From BP-133 sp040756995 (GTDB taxonomy: Bacteria; Actinomycetota; Acidimicrobiia; IMCC26256; BP-133), in NCBI GenBank assembly GCA_040756995.1, contig JBFLYK010000001.1:248001-312000 (forward strand): a DNA stretch of 64,000 bases, read 5' to 3'. The notes beneath the pieces were generated by a model, which was not told the DNA's origin, did not search any database, and saw only the letters and a program-made list of their open reading frames with translations. The position numbers were made by a program, and so were the translations under genes. Numbering within the stretch: the first letter of the stretch is position 1; each line of letters begins with the position of its first letter. This document shows positions 59,374-64,000 of the stretch, in pieces.

Positions 59374-59506
59374 GCTGTATTCCTCCTCTCGTGTGCTCAG
59401 TGGAGCTTCGACAGTTGCCGGCCTCGACCGTCCGCCGACAGGAGGTGGCGGAGGAGGCCGCTTCTGACAACAGACATTGCCGCCATCACCTCTATTCCGC
59501 GATGTC

Positions 59507-60568
59507 CTAACCGGTGCGCTCGCCCAGCACGGCTGAGATCTGCAACTCGTCGGGGCCCCGGACGACGGACAAGCGAATCTGCTCCCCCGGGGTGCGACGG
59601 CGAAGCCGGCCCAGGAAGTCCTCGACCGTGTCGACGTCGTCGCCGTCGACGGCGACGATGATGTCGCCCGGCCGGAGACCGGCCCGCTCGGCGGGACCAC
59701 TGCCTTCGACGGCCAGGACCAGCACGCCGCGTTGGCGCTCCACACCGAGGCGCTCCGCCAGCAGCGGAGTCAACGGTGCCGGCTGGATGCCGAGGAAGGG
59801 ATGCCGCACACGGCCCTGGTCGAGGAGCTGTTCGACGACGTCGGTGACCGTGGCGGCCGGAATGGCGAAGCCGATGGAGACCGACCCCACCTGCGGGGGC
59901 AGGTAAGCCACGTTGATGCCCACCACCTCGCCGTCGGCGTTGACCAGGGCGCCGCCGGAGTTGCCGGGCGAGATGGCGGCGTCGGTCTGGATGAGGTCCA
60001 CCAGGGCCGGTGCCTGCTGAGCGGCGCCGGGGATCGCCCGGTGCAGCCCGGAGATGATGCCGGCGGTGACGGTGTTCTCCAGGCCCAGAGGGTTGCCGAT
60101 GGCGATGGCCAGCTCACCGACCACCGGCAGGTCACCGGCGAAGCGCCCCGCCGGGGTGCCGCCCCGGTCGACCTTGAGGGCGGCCAGGTCCGACAGCGGG
60201 TCGCTGGCCAGCAGGCGGGCGGGCAGCCGCTTGCCGTCGGCGAACCCGACCTCGATCCGGCTCGCCCGGCCGACCACGTGGTGGTTGGTGACGACGACGC
60301 CGTCGGCCCGGTAGACCACCCCGCTGCCCTCGCCGCCATCGGTGAGCACGGCTACGACCGAGGTCTCGACGTTGCGGACGACCTCCGGAATGCGGCCGAA
60401 GTCACCAGCTCCCTTCGCGGACGGCCGGATCGTCTCGGCGGCCGGCTCGGTCGTCGTCGTCGAAGCGGTGTCGCTCCCGCGGTCGCCGTCGCAGCCGCCC
60501 AGCGCGACCAGCGCCACGACCGCGACCGCAACTCGGGCCCGCGACGCCCGGCGGACGAGGCTCACCAC
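59507..60568 (-). CDS. HtrA/DegP-type serine protease lipoprotein
   Basis: A 353-residue protein with a lipoprotein signal (VAVAVVALVALGGCDG), a trypsin-like domain with catalytic H97 (VVTNHHVVG), D127 (DPLSDLAALKV) and S204 (SPGNSGGALVN) and one PDZ domain (about 255-345, with RGVLVLAVEGSGPAERAGLR). It would degrade misfolded envelope proteins. GTG 60568 overlaps the HtpX stop by 7 bases; the two form an operon for membrane protein quality control. Confidence 0.9.
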   Translation of the reverse strand: MVSLVRRASRARVAVAVVALVALGGCDGDRGSDTASTTTTEPAAETIRPSAKGAGDFGRIPEVVRNVETSVVAVLTDGGEGSGVVYRADGVVVTNHHVVGRASRIEVGFADGKRLPARLLASDPLSDLAALKVDRGGTPAGRFAGDLPVVGELAIAIGNPLGLENTVTAGIISGLHRAIPGAAQQAPALVDLIQTDAAISPGNSGGALVNADGEVVGINVAYLPPQVGSVSIGFAIPAATVTDVVEQLLDQGRVRHPFLGIQPAPLTPLLAERLGVERQRGVLVLAVEGSGPAERAGLRPGDIIVAVDGDDVDTVEDFLGRLRRRTPGEQIRLSVVRGPDELQISAVLGERTG

Positions 60569-61488
60569 GAGCCTCGCCGCCAGGCGCCGGTGAGGAGCCG
60601 GTGGACCCGTTCGGCTACCGGCGGGTGCGTGGCGAACAGCGAAGCGAAGTCGACGTGCCGGCCGGCCAGGGGGTTGACGATGTACTTGCCCGACTGGGCC
60701 GGGTCGACGTCCATGGGCAGCACGCGGGCCGCCCGGTCGAGCTTGGTCAACGCGCTGGCCAGGGCGGTCCCGTCACCGAGCAGGCGGGCCCCGGCGGCGT
60801 CGGCTTCGAATTCCCGGCTGCGGGAGAGGGCCAGTTGCAGGACGGCTGCGGCCAGAGGAGCGAAGAGGGCGGCCACCAGCAGGCCGAGCGGATTTGGGCT
60901 CCCGCCGTCGTCGTCGTCGTCGCCGCTCGACAGCCACGGCAGCCACATCAGGCTGTTGGCCAGGTAGCTGAGGCCGGTGGCGATGGCGGCGGCCACCGAC
61001 GTGATGAGGATGTCCCGGTTCCCGATGTGGGCGAGCTCGTGGGCGAGCACACCCTGCAGCTCTTCCCAGGTCAGCAGGTCGAGAATGCCCTGCGTGACGG
61101 CCACGGCGGCATGATCCGGGTCGCGGCCGGTGGCGAAAGCGTTGGGCTGGCGGTCGGGCGTGACGTAGAGGCGGGGCATGGGTAGGCCGGCCTCGGCGCA
61201 CAGCTCCCGCACGATGCGGTGGTATTCCGGCATCTCCCATTCGCTGACCGGCACGGCGCTGGCGGCGGCGAGGGCGATGCGATCGGCGTACCAGTACGAG
61301 CCTCCGGCCACGGCCAAGCCGAGCACCAGCCCGAGCAGCGCCCCACCCTGCCCGAAGAGCGACCCGACCAGTACGAACAGGCCGCCCAGGGCCCCGAGCA
61401 GCACGGCCGACTTGACGCCGTTCGCGCCGCCGAAGGTCGTGAATACCGGGCGCCTGGTGCCGGGACGGTAATCCAGACGCGCAGGCAT
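60562..61488 (-). CDS. htpX: HtpX-type membrane metalloprotease
   Basis: A 308-residue M48 peptidase. Two N-terminal membrane helices (VKSAVLLGALGGLFVLVGSL, LLGLVLGLAVAGGSYWYADR), the zinc motif QGVLAHELAHIGNRDILITS and the later EFEADAAGARL are visible, with two further hydrophobic helices between. HtpX cleaves misfolded membrane proteins in stress. ATG 61488 is chosen because family N-termini begin at this point. An Asp-rich loop (SSGDDDDDGGS) is unusual. Confidence 0.9.
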   Translation of the reverse strand: MPARLDYRPGTRRPVFTTFGGANGVKSAVLLGALGGLFVLVGSLFGQGGALLGLVLGLAVAGGSYWYADRIALAAASAVPVSEWEMPEYHRIVRELCAEAGLPMPRLYVTPDRQPNAFATGRDPDHAAVAVTQGILDLLTWEELQGVLAHELAHIGNRDILITSVAAAIATGLSYLANSLMWLPWLSSGDDDDDGGSPNPLGLLVAALFAPLAAAVLQLALSRSREFEADAAGARLLGDGTALASALTKLDRAARVLPMDVDPAQSGKYIVNPLAGRHVDFASLFATHPPVAERVHRLLTGAWRRGSW

Positions 61489-61588
61489 CGGACCGTGCCT
61501 CGTGGGACGGTGGTGTTGGCCTCCGGGGATCGTTGACCCTGCGATCGACGGGCACGATCCCCGGAGCACACCTCACATACCGATCCCG

Positions 61589-62041
61589 CTACTTGATCTC
61601 GATGCGGCGGGGCCGTTCGCTGGCCGCCTTCGGCACGGTGACGGTCAGCACGCCGTCATCGAGAGTGGCGTGAATGCCGTCCTCGTCGACCGCGCCGGGA
61701 AGGACCACCTCGTAGTAGAAGCGGCCCACACTGCGGGTGCGGCGCCGGAGGATCCCGACGCGCTCCTTCTCTTTGCGTTCGCCGCTGACCGTGAGCCGCC
61801 GGCCGGCGACTTCGATCGCCACGTCGTCCTTCTTGATGCCCGGGAGCTCGATCTCGACGTGGTAGGCGTCGTCGGTCTCCTCGACGTCGGCCAGGGGCGT
61901 GAAGCCATCACCGAGCAGCGACGGGAAGTTGTTCCACGAGTCGAGGTAGCCCTGGAGCTGACGGTTGAGCCGCTCGATCTCGGCCAACGGATCCCAGCGG
62001 GTCATGGTGTCCCCGTTGTTGCGTCGGACGGGAAGGGACAT
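61589..62041 (-). CDS. Hsp20 small heat-shock protein, class A-like
   Basis: A 150-residue alpha-crystallin chaperone. Its N-terminus is class A-like (MTRWDPLAEIERLNRQLQGY, WNNFPSLLGDGF) and the core reads YHVEIELPGIKKDDVAIEVA, RRLTVSGERK and ATLDDGVLTVTVPKA, ending ERPRRIEIK. ATG 62041 has GGAGG eight bases before; GTG 62050 and the longer form are less likely. It differs clearly from the other two hsp20 genes, so it is not a recent duplicate. Confidence 0.9.
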   Translation of the reverse strand: MSLPVRRNNGDTMTRWDPLAEIERLNRQLQGYLDSWNNFPSLLGDGFTPLADVEETDDAYHVEIELPGIKKDDVAIEVAGRRLTVSGERKEKERVGILRRRTRSVGRFYYEVVLPGAVDEDGIHATLDDGVLTVTVPKAASERPRRIEIK

Positions 62042-62291
62042 GTCTTTCACCTCCTTTGCTTTCGTGTTCCCACCCGCGGTTCCGGCGGCGGCCCGCCGTG
62101 GCTTCGGCCGGTGTGCGTCACGGTTTCAGTCAGATTGGCTTCTGAGGGCCTCACACCTCTTCCGGATCGAGCGGCCTCCGTGGAGGTCGCTGGGTTCCGG
62201 CGCGTCCTTCAAATCCGGACGCTGACACCGTTTCCATCCGGGGGTCGAGCCGCCGGGAACCGCGATGATGACCTGAGAGACCTTCCTTACT

Positions 62292-62687
62292 TCACTTCTT
62301 CGGCGCTGGGGCACCGGGAAGCCCGGGCATCGCCGGAGCGCTCGGCAACGATGGCAGCGAGGGGTTCTCACTGGCCCTCTGCCCCGGAGGCGCCGGGATG
62401 GCCGGCGTGCTCGGGAGCGTGGGCAGCGAGGGGTTCTCGCTGGCCTTCTGGCCGGGAGGCGCCGGGATGGCCGGCGTGTTGGGAAGCGCCGGCAGAGTCG
62501 GCGTGTCATCGGCCATCGGTCCCACTCCGGGGATCCATCCCAGCCAGGGGGTGGGAGGCGGGACCCGGGGTGAGCTGGGCACGCCGGGGAGGGCGGCGGC
62601 AGCCGTCCCGGTGAACAGGAGACCGATGGTTGCCAGCGTCGCCACGAGGGTCAGCTTCTTCGTCCATGCTGCGTTGAACTGGTGCAT
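62292..62687 (-). CDS. secreted proline-rich repeat protein
   Basis: A 131-residue exported protein. The signal region is KKLTLVATLATIGLLFTGTA; the mature part has three copies of a 23-residue unit (core TLPSTPAIPAPPGQRASEN) rich in Pro, Leu and Ser, with matching 69-base DNA repeats. It ends GAPAPKK. No family is recognised; wall spacer or surface matrix is a guess. 62042-62291 has no gene. Confidence 0.65.
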   Translation of the reverse strand: MHQFNAAWTKKLTLVATLATIGLLFTGTAAAALPGVPSSPRVPPPTPWLGWIPGVGPMADDTPTLPALPNTPAIPAPPGQKASENPSLPTLPSTPAIPAPPGQRASENPSLPSLPSAPAMPGLPGAPAPKK

Positions 62688-62800
62688 CGTTGCCTGCTCC
62701 CTTGCGGTGGTCGCAGCGTGTCAGTGCGTGTGATCGCCGGTCGGGCCGCGCCGGTGGGAGCCCGCTGGGGGAGGGCTCCCACCGGGCGGAGCGATGGCGA

Positions 62801-63253
62801 TCAGGCGTTGGCCATGGCCGGCTCCTTGGCCTCGGCGGTGATGGCCTTCTGGCCGCCGGTGCCGGCCTGGATCTCGACCTTGCGGGGCTTGGCCGCTTCG
62901 GCCACGGGGATCGTCACGGTGAGCACGCCGTGGTCGTAGCTGGCCGAGATGTTGTTGTAGTCGAGACCCTCGCCGAGGAACAGCTGGCGGCTGAACTTGC
63001 CCTGGGGCCGCTCGTTGGCCACCACCTGGTAGCCCTCGCCGGCCTGCCAGTTCCGCTCGGCGGTCACGGTCAGGACGTTCTTCTCCACGGTCAGGTCGAT
63101 GGAGTTGGGGTCGACGCCGGGGAGGTCGAAGTGCACCACGAACTGGTCGCCGTGCCGGTAGGCGTCCATGGGCATGACCGCCGGGCGGGCCCCGCTCCAG
63201 AACTGCTGGGTGATCCGGTCGAAGTCCCGGAAGGGATCGAACCGCATGAGCAT
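62801..63253 (-). CDS. Hsp20 small heat-shock protein
   Basis: A 150-residue alpha-crystallin protein closely related to the one at 50933 (MLMRFDPFRDFDRITQQFW; FDLPGVDPNSIDLTVEKNVL; SYDHGVLTVTIPVAEAAKPR). ATG 63253 has AGGAGG six bases before. It is divergent from dnaK, and both starts share a 134-base promoter region with inverted repeats, so they are probably co-regulated. Confidence 0.92.
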   Translation of the reverse strand: MLMRFDPFRDFDRITQQFWSGARPAVMPMDAYRHGDQFVVHFDLPGVDPNSIDLTVEKNVLTVTAERNWQAGEGYQVVANERPQGKFSRQLFLGEGLDYNNISASYDHGVLTVTIPVAEAAKPRKVEIQAGTGGQKAITAEAKEPAMANA

Positions 63254-63282
63254 CTTCTTCCTCCTTCCATGACTCGTTTGGA

Positions 63283-63373
63283 CTTGACTGTCTGATCGGA
63301 ATATATCCGTCAGCAAGTAACTTGACAACTATCGACTTAGGATTTATTCCCATAGATCAGTCAAGTTGTCAAG
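63283..63373. promoter_or_regulatory. paired inverted repeats in the hsp20-dnaK divergent promoter
   Basis: CTTGACTG (63283-63290) mirrors CAGTCAAG (63358-63365), and CTTGACAACT (63321-63330) mirrors AGTTGTCAAG (63364-63373). Both pairs resemble, but do not match, HspR HAIR sites (CTTGAGT-N7-ACTCAAG). The second ends in the dnaK ribosome site. Confidence 0.5.
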
Positions 63374-63386
63374 GAGGTGATGTCCG

Positions 63387-64000
63387 ATGCCCAAGGCAGT
63401 TGGCATCGACCTGGGGACGACCAACTCCGTGGTCGCCACCCTGGAAGGCGGCGAACCCACCGTCATCCCCAACGCGGAAGGCAGCCGCACGACCCCGTCG
63501 GTGGTCGGCTTCGCCAAGGGGACGGGCGACGTCCTCGTGGGTGAGGTGGCGAAGCGGCAGGCGATCACCAACCCGGACCGGACGATCCGGTCGGTGAAGC
63601 GCCACATGGGCACGAGTTGGTCGGTCGACATCGACGGGAAGGGCTACACGGCCCAGAAGATCAGCGCCCGGATCCTCCAGAAGCTGAAGCGGGACGCCGA
63701 GGGCTACCTGGGTGAGCCGGTGACGCAGGCCGTCATCACGGTGCCGGCCTACTTCGACGACGCCCAGCGCACGGCCACCAAGGAGGCGGGCCAGATCGCC
63801 GGCCTCGAGGTACTGCGCATCATCAACGAGCCCACGGCGGCCGCCCTGGCCTACGGGCTGGACAAGAACGCCAAGGACGAGACCGTGCTCGTCTTCGACC
63901 TCGGCGGTGGCACGTTCGACGTGTCGATCCTCTCCATCGGGGACGGGGTCTTCGAGGTCAAGTCGACCCACGGTGACACGCACCTGGGCGGTGACGACTG
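63387..64000 (+). CDS. dnaK: DnaK chaperone, N-terminal part
   Basis: ATG 63387 follows AAGGAGGTG; 204 codons are present before the window ends. The ATPase signatures MPKAVGIDLGTTNSVVATLE, AVITVPAYFDDAQRTATKEA, LRIINEPTAAALAYGLDK and VLVFDLGGGTFDVSILSI are intact. DnaK with ATP folds nascent and stress-damaged proteins. It lies divergent from hsp20 and shares its promoter region; grpE and dnaJ probably follow outside the window. Confidence 0.97.
   Translation, partial: MPKAVGIDLGTTNSVVATLEGGEPTVIPNAEGSRTTPSVVGFAKGTGDVLVGEVAKRQAITNPDRTIRSVKRHMGTSWSVDIDGKGYTAQKISARILQKLKRDAEGYLGEPVTQAVITVPAYFDDAQRTATKEAGQIAGLEVLRIINEPTAAALAYGLDKNAKDETVLVFDLGGGTFDVSILSIGDGVFEVKSTHGDTHLGGDD

Noticed and set aside
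1..64000. CRISPR arrays, rRNA genes, integrase or transposase genes
   Set aside because: No repeat-spacer pattern, rRNA sequence or recombinase motif was found on either strand.

Overview
The window is a GC-rich bacterial scaffold fragment. It is almost certainly from an actinomycete (Actinomycetota): it carries a WhiB-type iron-sulfur regulator, a DevR/DosR-type response regulator with matching DNA boxes, an ANTAR regulator, GTG/TTG starts and ATGA/GTGA gene overlaps. The class cannot be fixed from the sequence. A run of 10 N at 44905-44914 shows it is a draft scaffold, so linkage across that point is not proven. No rRNA, tRNA, CRISPR array or insertion sequence was seen.

Left arm, 1-7.4 kb: a hypoxia/stress regulatory module. 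A GAF sensor kinase (partial, minus strand) lies upstream of and divergent from a zinc-ribbon protein, a CBS-pair protein and a DevR-like regulator. Then come carbamate kinase, small uncharacterised genes, and a cupin plus Fe-S type ArsR-like repressor operon. At least four DevR-like boxes (core GGGACCTTCGGCCCT or close variants) lie in the gaps at 2748, 3045, 4180 and 6042. A separate 18-bp palindrome, present in front of the repressor operon and of one other gene, is a likely operator of that repressor.

Middle, 7.4-42.7 kb: an integrative or plasmid-like conjugative element. It holds a DnaG-like primase; a complete Tad/Flp type IVb pilus operon (SAF protein, TadZ, TadA, TadB, TadC, Flp pilin, three TadE/G-like pseudopilins) ending in a LysM-BTAD fusion; four secreted proteins or acetyltransferases; a Gram-positive type IV secretion operon (VirB2-like, VirB6-like, SCO6880-like, VirB4-like, VirD4) ending in a WhiB regulator; a Tim44-like protein; an antitoxin-like protein beside an iteron-rich control region; a GAF-SpoIIE phosphatase; a 1528-residue MobF relaxase-helicase; an ArdC-like antirestriction protein; an excisionase-like protein and an HNH nuclease. 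A 16-bp repeat within a longer conserved block precedes at least four element genes. No integrase or flanking att repeat is visible.

Right arm, 42.7-64 kb: protein quality control, redox and stress. It starts with an unusual membrane protease joining a site-2 protease to a PDZ-Lon protease, then the gap, then a toxin-antitoxin pair followed by a caspase-like CHAT protease. After that come a universal stress protein and a CBS-BON protein (both frameshifted), a GAF-ANTAR regulator, three Hsp20 chaperones, an orphan ATP-synthase b-like operon, a lipase maturation factor, flavoprotein, hemerythrin, thioredoxin, glutaredoxin-like and peroxiredoxin genes, HtrA, HtpX and the start of dnaK. The two ends of the window share a stress/hypoxia theme, which suggests the conjugative element sits inside, or was scaffolded next to, a chromosomal dormancy-type stress region.
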